A stretch of DNA of 23,818 bases from Reticulitermes lucifugus (GCA_026260175.1 JAKCWW010001777.1:35435-59252); one strand, 5' to 3'. Shown: positions 9,381-18,713, numbered from the stretch's first letter. The notes: a model not told the origin generated them from the letters alone. A program made the numbers and translations.

Positions 9381-9545
9381 GAACTGAATTGATCTGGTTC
9401 AGGGGTAAGGACAAGTGGCGGTCTCTTGTGAACACGATGGTGAACTTCCGAGCTCCATAAAATGCTTTGAATTTCTTGACTAGCTGAGGAACGATTAGCT
9501 TTTCAAGAAGGACCTTGCTACCTGGAGTTAGGTAGGTTAGTTAGT
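9381..9545 (+). mobile_element. LINE-A relic, second part with 3' UTR
   Basis: Immediately after the LINE-B tail the LINE-A frame resumes as IDLVQ. A one-base insertion near 9405 follows, then DKWRSLVNTMVNFRAP and a TAA stop at 9458-9460. This continues the WIDLAQDRDKWRALVN...NLRVP ending of the family. The 3' UTR after it (ATAAAATGCTTTGAATTTC, then TTAGCTTTTCAAGAAGGAC) matches 14095-14165 and, more weakly, 19195-19265. Weaker similarity to the 14220-14320 segment may run on to about 9700. Antisense reading gives a long clean frame that is only a shadow. Confidence 0.82.
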
Positions 9546-9549
9546 TAGT

Positions 9550-9880
9550 ACGAATTTTAACACCATTAACTGAAAGTGAAAGTGAGTAGGAATTAGAATG
9601 TAAATTTATACCTGAGGCTGCCTGTTCGGCCATCAGCCAGTATCGTCTGTGGATGACAGCTGAAGGGTTACATGCATGTCACCATATTCACAACTCTTCA
9701 CTGGGAAAACTGTTAAAGTTTCATCCCTAGTTTTTAATTTGCCAACATTTGGAACTAATAAACATATTTTTACCAATGATGAAGCCATTGACCGAAAAAG
9801 ATGTTTTTAGAAAGTGATTTTGTTTGGAGTTCACATAATATAAGATGAGTCCACGATAAACAGTAGCTCTTTCACGGTCA
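9550..9880. other. No gene; possible outer LINE-A 3' sequence
   Basis: The blocks CATCAGCCA (about 9630) and ACATGCATG (about 9670) recur in the same order at 14240-14320, beyond the LINE-A 3' UTR. The rest is anonymous. Confidence 0.35.
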
Positions 9881-9883
9881 TTT

Positions 9884-9950
9884 AGAGCTTTTGAAACGTC
9901 GGGAATGGCTCATCAGGTGACGTGTCGTGATATACCAGAAGAACGGGTTC
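9884..9950 (+). repeat. Dispersed repeat C, copy 3
   Basis: GAAACGTCGGGAATGGCTC, followed by TGACGTGTCGTGATATACC and AGAAGAACGG, translates as ETSGMAHQVTCRDIPEE. It fits the ETs...TRR(d)IPE(d) pattern of the family. Upstream, AGCTCT (9865-9870) and AGAGCT (9884-9889) form a 6-bp inverted repeat. Confidence 0.62.
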
Positions 9951-9959
9951 TTGAGTAAC

Positions 9960-9992
9960 ATCTAATTAGCTCAGCTGGTTCCGGCTGAGCGT
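9960..9992 (+). mobile_element. tRNA-like box A in a 7-bp inverted repeat
   Basis: TAGCTCAGCTGG (9967-9978) is a perfect box A. It also forms the left arm of GCTCAGC-8-GCTGAGC (9969-9990). No box B follows at tRNA spacing, so this is at most a SINE fragment. Confidence 0.35.
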
Positions 9993-10265
9993 GGTTTATT
10001 AAGAATGTTTGATGTGTTTGTTGGTTCAGCGTGAACAGGGTGGTTTATCGAGAACTGCCTGAACCAGAATTCTGAATAATTGAAGGTAAGTTTCCCCCTT
10101 TGCCTAAGCATTACGCCATGTAACCCTGTGCTGTAACTTCGCTACACGTGCTGGTGTATGTTTTGCATGGTCAGCTTGATATTTCGTCAGCTTTACGGCC
10201 TTACAGGTAACATTGTATATGGATTTTAACTGTGCTCGAAATGCACCTTGTGCTAAATTAATATT
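9993..10265. other. No recognisable feature
   Basis: Anonymous sequence with no match elsewhere in the window. Confidence 0.4.
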
Positions 10266-10268
10266 CAG

Positions 10269-10324
10269 TTAACATAACACCATCCCAGTGCATAAACGTG
10301 GGTACTGTGATGGTGTTATATTAA
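10269..10324. repeat. Imperfect 56-nt palindrome
   Basis: The arms TTAA-c-ATAACACCATC-c-CAGT and ACTG-t-GATGGTGTTAT-a-TTAA flank a 14-base loop. About 19 of 21 arm positions pair, including an uninterrupted 11-bp stem (10274-10284 with 10309-10319). It could be the end of a small palindromic element or a transcribed hairpin. No transcript evidence is available here. Confidence 0.85.
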
Positions 10325-10464
10325 ACAGACCGTGTAGCAGATTTGGTGGACCCCAGGTGTTCTTCCGACGTGGTGGCCAGTAAGAAATAACAGCCACTTC
10401 CGGGAATCTATCCCCGGTCTTGCAACTTGTCACGAAACTAACTGTAGAAGTGTGGAAGTTACAG

Positions 10465-10530
10465 AAATAGTCGGCAGATCCCGGCTTCAAATCTCTGGCA
10501 GGCTGGACAATATCTTGCATAATCGCGGCA
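10465..10530 (+). mobile_element. Possible SINE head fragment
   Basis: GTCGGCAGATCCCGGCTTC is followed by AAATCTCTGGCAGG. This resembles a box B with its flanking T-arm (GGTTCAAATCCCGGCAGG). No clear box A lies upstream. Low-confidence fragment. Confidence 0.35.
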
Positions 10531-10634
10531 AAGTGAATCATCTAACATTATATGCATTCATAGGACACCCCACGGCAATTTTCTACGAAAACAATGACAA
10601 TTTCCTAGCCTTTTATCAGTACTTGATCAAAGAG

Positions 10635-10914
10635 GGTTAAAGTACTACTTAACAGTCCCAGACACTTGAGGTTAAAGTACTACTTAACAGTCCCAGACAC
10701 TTGAGGTTAAAGTACTACTTAACAGTTCCAGACACTTGAGGTTAAAGTACTACTTAACAGTCCCAGACACTTGAGGTTAAAGTACTACTTAAGAGTCCCA
10801 GACACTTGAGGTTAAAGTACTACTTAACAGTCCCAGACACTTGAAGTTAAAGTACTACTTAACAGTCCCAGACACTTGAGGTTAAAGTACTACTTAACAG
10901 TCCCAGACACCTGA
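10635..10914. repeat. 35-bp minisatellite, eight copies
   Basis: Eight head-to-tail units start at 10635 and repeat every 35 bases (GGTTAAAGTACTACTTAA, then CAGTCCCAGACACTTGA). Variants are single substitutions: GTTCC in unit 3, AAGAG in unit 5, an A at the first base of unit 7 and CCTGA in unit 8. Each unit contains the odd palindrome AAGTA-C-TACTT. Because 35 is not a multiple of three, the array cannot keep an open frame and is not coding. Confidence 0.97.
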
Positions 10915-10919
10915 GGCTT

Positions 10920-10953
10920 CCATTTGTTTTCCGAGCGTTTTCGAAACAAATGG
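10920..10953. repeat. Hairpin at the right edge of the minisatellite
   Basis: CCATTTGTTT (10920-10929) and AAACAAATGG (10944-10953) form a perfect 10-bp stem. An inner CGA/TCG pair extends it across a two-base bulge, leaving a 6-base loop. It begins six bases after the last repeat unit. Confidence 0.88.
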
Positions 10954-10959
10954 CCTTCT

Positions 10960-12090
10960 TTATAAAATGTAACATATACTTCTCAGGCGGTTCCTATCTA
11001 CACTAATGATCACAATTGAAATCTTAACACGCAAACTTCTGTAAAGTCGGATTAAAATGTGTCTCACCGGGAGGGACTAGAAACACGACGGCGATAAATC
11101 AAGTTTTACAAGTGTGTAATATAATTTCCACTCCGATATAAAAAAGGGGCGTTTACCGCATGGCAGGAGTTATACATTGAATCGCATTTTAAGTTTTCCA
11201 AGAAAGGTAGGTTCTCATGAAAGTAACACCAATTATATTTTATCTGATAAGTTGCAGAATTTTGTGGAACAAGTCACGGAAACGTTTCCGTGTCAATTTT
11301 CAAGCAGCCCTTTCCACTCAAAGAGTGCAGTTTGTGTACCGAAGCTCCCTGCACTTTTATTCGAGGGGAGGGGTACCCGGACAGAGCCTCGGTAGGTTAT
11401 CGGCTACACTGACTTGAGTTTTTTTGGTATTTCAAGCCTGTCCAGGAGAATGAGGAAATGCTATCTGGGAACAGACCATGAAATTTTCCTTGCACATCCT
11501 ATCTACTTACGAAACGTCGGGATTAAACATCACAAATTTGTGCTCGAGAGGTCCAGTTCTATCGCATGTTTGGGTACTGCCAAACCAGAGCGATAACTTC
11601 TAGCCGAATGCTGTGATAACACGGCCACAGCACGCCCCGTCCGCATTTTTCCAATTGATGAGTCAAAAATTTACTAAAGTTTTGCGTATGCAAAAAGTAA
11701 GTTTGCTTGTACACGCAACATTCATTGTGAAGGCAGATTAGAACTTATATAGAAAGGTGACGAAATAACTGTATAAATTACGGCGCATTGTAATGTATTT
11801 TGTAATTGATTAAAGACAAAACGGTGCTTTGATAGGTGTGAGAAAGTTCATTCGCAGTTCGACATCTCCTACAAGGTGTTTTACCCCACCAACCATACTG
11901 AGCTCTGATTTCGACATTTCAGTAACCTCCTGTTTCCTACAAAGGTCATTTATCGAGGAACTTTGCTCATGCTGTTACATTAATTATTTTATATTTTAGA
12001 GGATTTCCGTTACAATCTCGATTTTTCAATCCACCATCCGGAGATTGTTTTTCCAAGTTTTTAGTTAAGTTTCTCTATATGAGTGCTGCG
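10960..12090. other. No recognisable gene
   Basis: Overlapping short frames at 11177-11395, 11217-11417 and 11414-11596 have no recognisable domain. GAAACGTCGGG at 11511-11521 marks a possible but poorly preserved repeat C copy. Nothing else stands out. Confidence 0.4.
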
Positions 12091-12092
12091 AA

Positions 12093-12205
12093 TTATACCT
12101 ACGAGTATAATGTGTACACTTCATATCTGATATTTATACCTATACTGTGTACACTTCATATCTGATATTTATACCTATACTGTGTACACTTCATATCTAA
12201 TATTT
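12093..12205. repeat. 35-bp tandem array, about 2.7 copies
   Basis: The unit TGTGTACACTTCATATCTGA followed by TATTTATACCTATAC begins at 12111 and 12146. A third copy is partial from 12181, and a divergent partial copy lies at 12093-12110. Units carry the palindromes GTGTACAC and ATATC-T-GATAT. The sequence is unrelated to the other 35-bp array. Confidence 0.9.
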
Positions 12206-12209
12206 TCAG

Positions 12210-13300
12210 ATTTACCTTGTATTGTCGTTCTGGCATATAGTTCGACGCGCTATAATTCTTGTAGCTGCTAAAGCGTGATTGATTACGATCTATCTATTAC
12301 CGCCTGCAGCCTGCTGGAAGACAATTCTGATAAGTTTTGTGTATATAATTACACAAATATCAACCCATTCTTTAGACAGTGCATAGAAACTTCACACATG
12401 AAGCAGGCTTCATTTTGTGCTCCTGCGTATACGACATGCGGGCAATGATTTGTTTCACTTTCTTGAAATGTGACGTAACATACTTAGATCAGCCAGAATC
12501 AGTATTCTGCGTGGGACAAAATGCGACAGCACACGTCATTCGCGTGACATACGGTGTTCATGTACTGAGATTACATCGTGCTCAGTGACAAGGACACTGA
12601 CTCCCGAAACGTAATGTAAACTTCCCGTTTTTTCATGATACGGTATATTCGCTTACGTTAAAGGCAATATAACGTATTCTGAAATGTTCTCGCGCAAGCA
12701 TGAGGGGTTACTTTGCATATAAAATCCAACATCATACTAACGAAACAACTCACCGCGACAAGTCAGATTCTTTCCATTGAATTAAAACGATCATCCACAG
12801 TTTATTTTGAGTCGTTTTCTCTTTTTCTCAGGAAATATTACAACCGAACTGCCAGTGTCCAGAGTAGTTGACGTCATAACTGGTGTCTGTCTGTCTGTAT
12901 TATTTTTTTTATCACACATTGTAAAAGAGAACATGTGCTGCTCAGTCGTCTGTATACATGAACGTACGTACGTGTGTATAACTGGATTTGAACATTTCTA
13001 CATATTTATTATCTTGCTTTCATTCAAATTTCAGTCATGTTGCGAGATTATAATACATCGCATGTAAGTAAAAGTGTGAAGTTGCTGTCACGCTACGATC
13101 CGTATGCTTTAGCTTGCTCAGAATAGAGTCAATGTGTTTTTGACGCTGTGGTTAGCACCTGAAATTATATTCCGTAAATCAATTATATGCCATACAGTCT
13201 GTCTTCAAAAGGGATTCTGTTCAGTGAAATAGAACACCTTGTCAACAGAATACGGGAAAACGTAATGCTGTACCGCGAGGTAAAAAAAAAGTATTTGCAA
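12210..13300. other. No recognisable gene; weak repeat C at 12598-12625
   Basis: CCCGAAACGTAATGTAAACT near 12601 resembles the start of repeat C. A CRE palindrome TGACGTCA lies at 12869-12876 and shares TGACGTCATAACT with 8284-8296. The open frames here (12379-12588, 12807-13067) show no domain; the second contains a hydrophobic stretch but no supporting context. Confidence 0.4.
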
Positions 13301-13339
13301 AATTGTGGAAAAGTTTAAGTTTTTTCCCCACTTTAACAG

Positions 13340-13415
13340 ATGTAATTGGAGAGGGTGCCCGTATTCTGGGTTATTACTGAATAAAAAGGTTACTGTCTGT
13401 CGACGTTTCGAAGGA
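13340..13415 (-). repeat. Dispersed repeat C, minus-strand copy
   Basis: On minus, CCTTCGAAACGTCGACAGAC leads after about 25 bases to AACCCAGAATACGGGCACC, matching the AACCCAGAAGAC-type end of the family. The octamer GAAACGTC is at 13402-13409 on minus. Confidence 0.5.
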
Positions 13416-13419
13416 GTAT

Positions 13420-13945
13420 TCTATACCTACTTTTTTCGGTAAAGAATCACTGCTGTTTTATGTTGATTATTTCGTGATATAAGTTGTTCTCTCATTTTGA
13501 CCTCTAAATACACACTAAATGTTTAAAACACTAAACATGACATACAGATAACGTAAAAACAGCATCATAGAATAAGCAGCATTCCTGTATCATCTGGAGA
13601 TTCTTTTCCGGCAGTTGTCCACGCAGGAATATCAACTAAAACGTGTAATCACATTCTCTCACTGCTGTCATCTGGTGATGTTACCACAAGCAACGTGGTG
13701 AGACTTTTGTTCGGTTTCCATGGCAGCGAAACAAGAAAAAGTCGAAAAATAAACACAGCTCGAATGGATAATAATAAGGAATAAGGAGTCGCGGACAACT
13801 GACAAGGGATGATCCTCCATCTTGGGGGGTTGAACGAGGAGCTAACAATTAAATGCCGTAAAGAATTAGCATGTTACAAAATGTTACACAGAGCCTCGTA
13901 CTTGGGACGGATTCTTTGGAACGATGTACGCATTGAAAAATTCAT
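13420..13945. other. No recognisable gene
   Basis: Anonymous sequence. I see no motif or internal repeat. Confidence 0.4.
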
Positions 13946-13954
13946 ACGTGATAT

Positions 13955-14165
13955 TGAACTTTGAATATAATATTAAAATGAATAGTATGGAAATATATTG
14001 GTATGGCGTTGATTGGATTCACCTGTCTCAGGAGAGGAATAAGTGGGGTGGGGGGCTGTTACGTATTCGGTAATTAACTTCGGTTCTATAAAATGCTGGG
14101 AATTTGTAGATCAGATCTGGAACTGTTAGCTTCTCAAGAAGGACACTGCCCTGTGGAGTTTCAGT
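13955..14165 (+). mobile_element. LINE-A relic, C-terminal tail and 3' UTR
   Basis: In one frame the plus strand reads EYNIKMNSMEIYWYG, then VDWIHLSQERNKWGG and a TAA stop at 14071-14073. This aligns with (E)DNIKMDLREIG...VDWIdLAQDRDKWRAL and overlaps the part encoded at 8930-9460. The 3' UTR (TATAAAATGCTGGGAATTTG, then GTTAGCTTCTCAAGAAGGAC) matches 9455-9530. The antisense strand gives a 72-codon frame, which is a shadow. Confidence 0.82.
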
Positions 14166-14219
14166 GTCCTCCAGTAAAATGATTCCATCATTGAGATCGT
14201 GGTGTGAGCCTGAACGTTT

Positions 14220-14380
14220 TGACGTCACATCGAGCTGTTTCAGCATTTCGCATCAGCCAATGACATGGCATGCTCATCCTGTAAAATGACGCAGCAACAC
14301 ACAGATATCACATGCATGCAGGATTCGAAACCACAATCCCGCAAACCCTGAACTCTCAGGGCCCCAGCCAATTATCTCGT
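14220..14380 (-). mobile_element. tRNA-derived head, antisense, next to LINE-A 3' end
   Basis: On the minus strand a box A-like TGGCTGGGGCC (14370 back to 14360) and box B GGTTTCGAATCC (14332 back to 14321) are about 38 bases apart. This is a SINE head or part of the LINE-A 3' region; similar bases lie at about 9620-9680. The TGACGTCA palindrome at 14220-14227 lies in its tail. Confidence 0.5.
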
Positions 14381-14654
14381 CTGCATCATTTACAAATTGT
14401 CATTAAAACAAACGATTGCACCCCTTGTGATTTATATAATTCATTACGTCAATTAACCTTTTTCATGCTGTTTTGTTTTTAAGAGAACCTTCTGCCAGTA
14501 TACGTATTTCCATGGTATCACTTACATCGTTACACAATGAACAGCCCTTGAAATGACAAGAAATTAATCTTTTTTCTTTTATACTGAAAGACCAAACAAA
14601 TCGAGACCAGAACAGCATTGTGCGTTTAAACCTTTCTAACGTAGTGGTTATTGT

Positions 14655-14790
14655 ATGTACCACCAGGTTTTGGTGTTCAGAAATACAACGTTGTGCCCAA
14701 AGAGTATATTGATGTGTTTTGTAAGGATCTCAGAACAGGCAGAAATTATTTCCCCATACTGTATTAAGTGAATTGTTTCTATAACCGGGA
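14655..14790 (+). repeat. Repeat R, left module, solo copy
   Basis: GTATGTACCACCAGGTTTTG, then GATGTGTTTTGTAAGGATCT, CAGAACAGGCAGAAATTATT and TCCCCATAC match 17632-17755 in order, at roughly 70% by eye. Here the module is not followed by the main body of repeat R. Confidence 0.72.
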
Positions 14791-14799
14791 GGAAGAGTA

Positions 14800-15855
14800 T
14801 AAATACAAAACTTTATGTGACGGTTTGCTGAGAATGAGTCCAAAATCTCAATAGTCCTGAAAATTAAGGTTTTGTTTTCATTTTTAACTTCACTGCCATA
14901 GCCACATTTCCTTTCCATCTCATCCTCGATTTGACCACCGTAATACCACTTAGTGACTATAAACAATTAAGAATCTTCTTTTGTACATTTTTCTGTTTTA
15001 CTTTGCAATCCGTTAAAACCCTAAAATGGAATATTTTAACAACAAGTACTTATAATACTCGTTAAATAATACTGAAGGTTGTCTGTGACATTTCTGGTGA
15101 ACATCTCACGAAACTTGAACAAATTAATTTACATCCGGACTCAGCTATCTTCTGTTATGTCAGTTGAATTGCATGGGTCGCTTGAAACCGTCAGTTGTGC
15201 TGTGTACCCCACATTGTCTTTAATCTGTCCTTTATGTAAACTGTCTCAGCTTTGTAAAATATCTTAAAAACTTTCTTTTCCTTCTTCTTAGCATCGTCAT
15301 AAATCAATGTCTTTCTTTTTAGTCTAGTCCTTTGAATTTCTCAGTAACAAAGTATTTCATCCACAGTGGCATTAAATAAGACTGCCACCGAAGGTTAATA
15401 CATATCATGCTCTACGTTCTTGATTAAACGAGTGTAACATTCTATAGTTGTTACACTACATTGATAATGGCTAATATGTTATCCATTGTTTAAGGCATGT
15501 TTATTGTACGTCATATATGCAGTATTGTTTGCCGTTAAATCGATAGATATATCAAGTATATGTTGTAATGATTTTTATCTTACATGTTAATAACAAATAT
15601 GTAAGTTAGTACACGAAAGTACTTTTAAAATTTCACACGAATTTAAACTCTGCCGTTGTCACTGACATGACAGATAAAAGATATCGCTCAGTATGACATC
15701 ATCGGACAACCTGAAGACGGGAATACAGCCAACTCCCAAAATGTCAGTCCAGATATTAGTTGAAGTTATGTCATGTCGAATGGTAAATGGTTACCAGAAT
15801 TTTTAAGGTCCTACAGTGTTTCTTTCGGACAGCTAGACCCTGAACAAGGAGGCGG
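14800..15855. other. No recognisable gene
   Basis: AT-rich anonymous sequence. CCTGAAGACGGG...CTCCC at 15711-15740 forms a short GGGA/TCCC stem and resembles the diverged end box of the 22430-22605 element. No coding or RNA gene is supported. Confidence 0.4.
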
Positions 15856-15859
15856 TACT

Positions 15860-15935
15860 GTTTTTCGAAACGTTTTCCACTATTTCACAATCGACACGGC
15901 GTAACATCCCAGAAGTTAAACTTCAAATCTGTCTG
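15860..15935 (+). repeat. Dispersed repeat C, copy 7
   Basis: TTCGAAACGTTTTCCAC, then CGACACGGCGTAACATCCC and AGAAGTTAAAC translate as FETFSTISQSTRRNIPE. This is the clearest match in the window to the ETs...TRR(n)IPE(d) pattern. Confidence 0.7.
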
Positions 15936-15940
15936 TCTGT

Positions 15941-15974
15941 TTATATATATATGTATATACATATACATACACAT
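15941..15974. repeat. TA/TGTATA simple repeat
   Basis: TTATATATATATGTATATAC followed by ATATACATAC forms a simple-sequence tract with internal dyad symmetry. It directly follows a short GTCT run. Confidence 0.8.
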
Positions 15975-15979
15975 CGGGT

Positions 15980-16930
15980 GATTGACGGTAACTATGGTGT
16001 CTGATGAAACAGCCATCACTATGAATGATAACACTGTAAAGCATTAAACTTCTTACACGTTGTACCATGTGATGTAACATTAAGAAGCTCAGCATTCAGC
16101 CCACACAGTGTAGTTATATGTTTATGTGATATTCACAATAAACAGCTATCATTTCCCTGCAGATAATTAACGGATGGTCCATTTAATTGAGATATATTGT
16201 GAAGTTTTGACGTAGGAACTGAATTGCTAAATATTACGTAGGTTATTTTCATGCATTGAGCTGTTAAATAGAAGCACACAATACTGTGTTCATACACGGC
16301 TGTCATATTCTTCATATGTTTGCTGTATCCTGTTTGCTATCCCCTAACATCGTGATAACATCAATATTAACAATACATAATATTATCTAAAGTATATTTC
16401 CTGAGAGCAGAATGTACAATTATTCGGAAGTAATTTTTTTAGGACAGTACAGTCTATCGTGTTCTTTGTTCAGGCTGCCAACTGTTATCACAAAGGGGAT
16501 TATTTATAAAGGGATAAGGTCTGAGTACATGTGCTAATGAATTTATAACATACCGAACTCTGCCAGTGGGGTGTAATCCTAAACTCATATTTGAGATTTT
16601 TGTGAGCAGGTTTCCTGTGGTCACACAGCTGATCGTCTTGATGCTGTGGCCATTTGTACCTTGACAGTGTGATTGAAAGGCAGAAGGATTAAATGTTTTC
16701 ATGAACTGCTTTGTGATCCTCTTTCTTCTAGTTTTATACCCCTCTTTTGCACAGGACTGTTATAATAAGAATGAATACTAAAAATATTTTGCTCTTCACT
16801 TTTAATTCTATTTGATATTATCTCGCCCATATATGATATAATAATTAAAAAAAAGAAAAAAGGAAAATATACCCGTAGTAAAATTTAGAAAATTTTTGCA
16901 TTTAAATATACAGCTTTGATGAAATATTTA
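15980..16930. other. No recognisable gene
   Basis: AT-rich anonymous sequence. Minus-strand open frames at 16133-16315 and 16454-16702 have no recognisable domain. Confidence 0.4.
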
Positions 16931-16934
16931 TCAA

Positions 16935-16950
16935 AGAGAGAGAGAGAGAG
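16935..16950. repeat. (AG)8 microsatellite
   Basis: Eight perfect AG units. Confidence 0.95.
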
Positions 16951-16959
16951 TAGTGGTGC

Positions 16960-17115
16960 TGAGATTATGTAGTATCGGTGGCAGACGAAATATGAAAATG
17001 GAGCATTGGCGGAGTAATACTGAGATGGGAAGAATGGAATACTCGGAGAAAAGCCTGTCTCAGTGTCATTTTTGCACCACAAATGCCACGTGGACTGGCC
17101 TAGAAAAAGTTTCGA
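16960..17115 (+). repeat. Dispersed repeat D (EYSEKSLSQCHF type)
   Basis: The plus-strand translation contains MKMEHWRSNTEMGRMEYSEK followed by SLSQCHFCTTNATW. I recognise the pattern EHWwNDT(d/e)RGK...YSEKnLSQCHFvhhKSH as a widespread conceptual translation of an insect interspersed repeat. It has no known protein function. The frame continues to 17216 without further recognisable sequence. The parent element class is not known to me. Confidence 0.6.
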
Positions 17116-17219
17116 AACACAATATTAGGCAGAATACGTTTTTCTTCACGGTTGCACCGGTCAACTTGGCTCAAACGATAACACTTCTTACATATATTCC
17201 GGAATTGCAAATGTAAAAT

Positions 17220-17365
17220 GTCGGCCGGGCCGCCAACCACACTGACCGCGGTTCTTGGTGGTTTCTCGTAGTCCTGTAAGGCAAATGCCCGGGGTTGTGT
17301 CCGAAATTACGCCACTACCGCTTGCATCCACATTCCTTGAAACTTGGTGTTTACCGTCATGCAAT
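17220..17365 (+). mobile_element. SINE body fragment
   Basis: GCCGGGCCGCC, then GGTTCTTGGTGGTTTCTCG and TCCTGTAAGGCAAATGCCC form the body signature shared with 6150-6190. No box A or B is kept upstream, so this is a 5'-truncated copy. Confidence 0.55.
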
Positions 17366-17629
17366 AATTTGGCGCTAATAATTTTGGGTTATTAACAGAG
17401 TCGTTAAACTAGAAACAAATAATACCGTAAAAATAACAGATCGCCGTTGCACAGTACACATGTATTGAAATAACTTGATACCCGAGCTCCCTGACACTGA
17501 ACACAGCTGTAGTCGGCACGGTCCGGCCGCTGCTTGTCTCACGTCGGCACGCCAGGCAATGTTATACGTACTGTCCACTTCGTAATAAGTAAACCACAAG
17601 ATTACTTTAACCATTTAAAGCCTAGTGAA

Positions 17630-18195
17630 TACCATATGTACCACCAGCTTCAACATTAAAAAATTCTGCGTTTTGCCCGCTGAGTGCAATTATGTGTTTT
17701 GTATGGATCTCAGAAGAGGCAGCGATTATTTTCCTATACAGCTTTAACTGACTGGTTTTCTAAGCGCGTTCGCGAAAGTAAGAAAAGCGACTGTTAGCTT
17801 CGTCATGTCTGTCTGTCCGTCCGTCAGCATGGAACAACTCGGCTCCCACTGAATGGATTTTCATGAAATATGACTTTCCGAAATCTGTCGGGAAAACTGG
17901 CAACTTTCATTAAAATCTGATAAGAATAATGAGTATTTTACATGACAGGGTATGTACATTTATGACAATATCTCCCTGAGTTATTCTAAAATGAGAAATA
18001 TTTGAGACGAAATTGTAGAGAAAATCAAAACATATTTTATGTTCCATAACTTTTTATAAAATCGTGCCGTTTATGAGATAATGTGGAAAAATGTGATAGA
18101 GCCAGACAGGCCACAGATGACAATATAATGCGGCGCAGAAAAGATGCATTTTGCATGCCGCATAACTAAGGCAAGAATACAGACACACACTCATA
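17630..18195 (+). repeat. Repeat R, copy B (longest copy)
   Basis: This copy has the left module (17630-17760, matching 14655-14790) joined to the main body (17765-18195, matching 1985-2435). The body shares GACTGTTAGCTTCGTCATG, AGAATAATGAGTATTTTACA, GAGAAAATCAAAACATATTT, AAATCGTGCCGTTTATGAGA and CATAACTAAGGC with copy A. There is no conserved open frame between the copies. Class unknown. Confidence 0.8.
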
Positions 18196-18204
18196 ATAAT
18201 TAAT

Positions 18205-18505
18205 AGTTATTTCTTCATAATTGGCTAATTCCATCTGATCTTGTAAAATGATTTACCGCAACACTTACAAAACTGAGAAACTACGGAACGACTTATCTGT
18301 CATTACGATCTGTTTAGCCAAAATGTGCGTCTAAAGAGGGCTATGAGCAAACGAACATTTCTTGTTGCAGTGCGGCTTTGGACACTTTACATGAAGACCT
18401 ACGCACGTTGTATTGTTGCTGGTGACATAAATTTGTCATAAAATCATTGTCGTGGATCGCTCAATGTATTTGCATTGTTGACAGTGAAATGTAGCTCAAC
18501 AACAC
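18205..18505. other. Segment separating repeats R and M in copy B
   Basis: About 300 bp absent from the first locus, where R and M nearly touch. GATCTTGTAAAATGATTTAC then CGCAACACTTA (from 18237) resembles CATCCTGTAAAATGACGCAG then CAACAC at 14277. Part of it may therefore come from the LINE-A/SINE 3' region. No gene is seen. Confidence 0.4.
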
Positions 18506-18509
18506 ACAG

Positions 18510-18600
18510 AACTCATTATTGTGTTTCCACTGCAACAATGGTTACCAGAACGCGCCCCAGTGTTACTGTACGCGTACATTGCCTGTCTTGTTTAAACGAG
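18510..18600 (+). repeat. Repeat module M, copy 2
   Basis: TTTCCACTGCAACAATGGTT, then ACCAGAACGCGCCCCAGTG and GTACATTGCCTGTCTTG match 2458-2525. Translation TATMVTRTRPSVTVRVHCLS parallels the first copy. Confidence 0.65.
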
Positions 18601-18713
18601 ACGGGGTGTGTTCACTGCGCGGTACGAAACATTTTTAACTATGATTCAGCATCTTGTTGTTCTCGAAAGAGTTAGTCACATGCATGATGCTTGTTCTGTG
18701 CGAAGGAGTAGAT

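Noticed and set aside
9529-9549. TTAGGTAGGTTAG run resembling the insect telomere repeat TTAGG
   Set aside because: The copies are irregular, only two are close, and they lie in decayed LINE 3' sequence. It is not a telomeric array.
10635-10914. CRISPR array
   Set aside because: The repeats are contiguous with no spacers, and the rest of the window is plainly eukaryotic.
10635-12205. Shared 35-bp period of two tandem arrays (10635 and 12111)
   Set aside because: The unit sequences are unrelated. The equal length appears to be coincidence.
14028-14246. 72-codon minus-strand frame with a KFPAFYRTE-type peptide
   Set aside because: This peptide type is familiar from annotated insect genomes, but it is antisense to the LINE-A tail and 3' UTR on the plus strand. 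It is a shadow.
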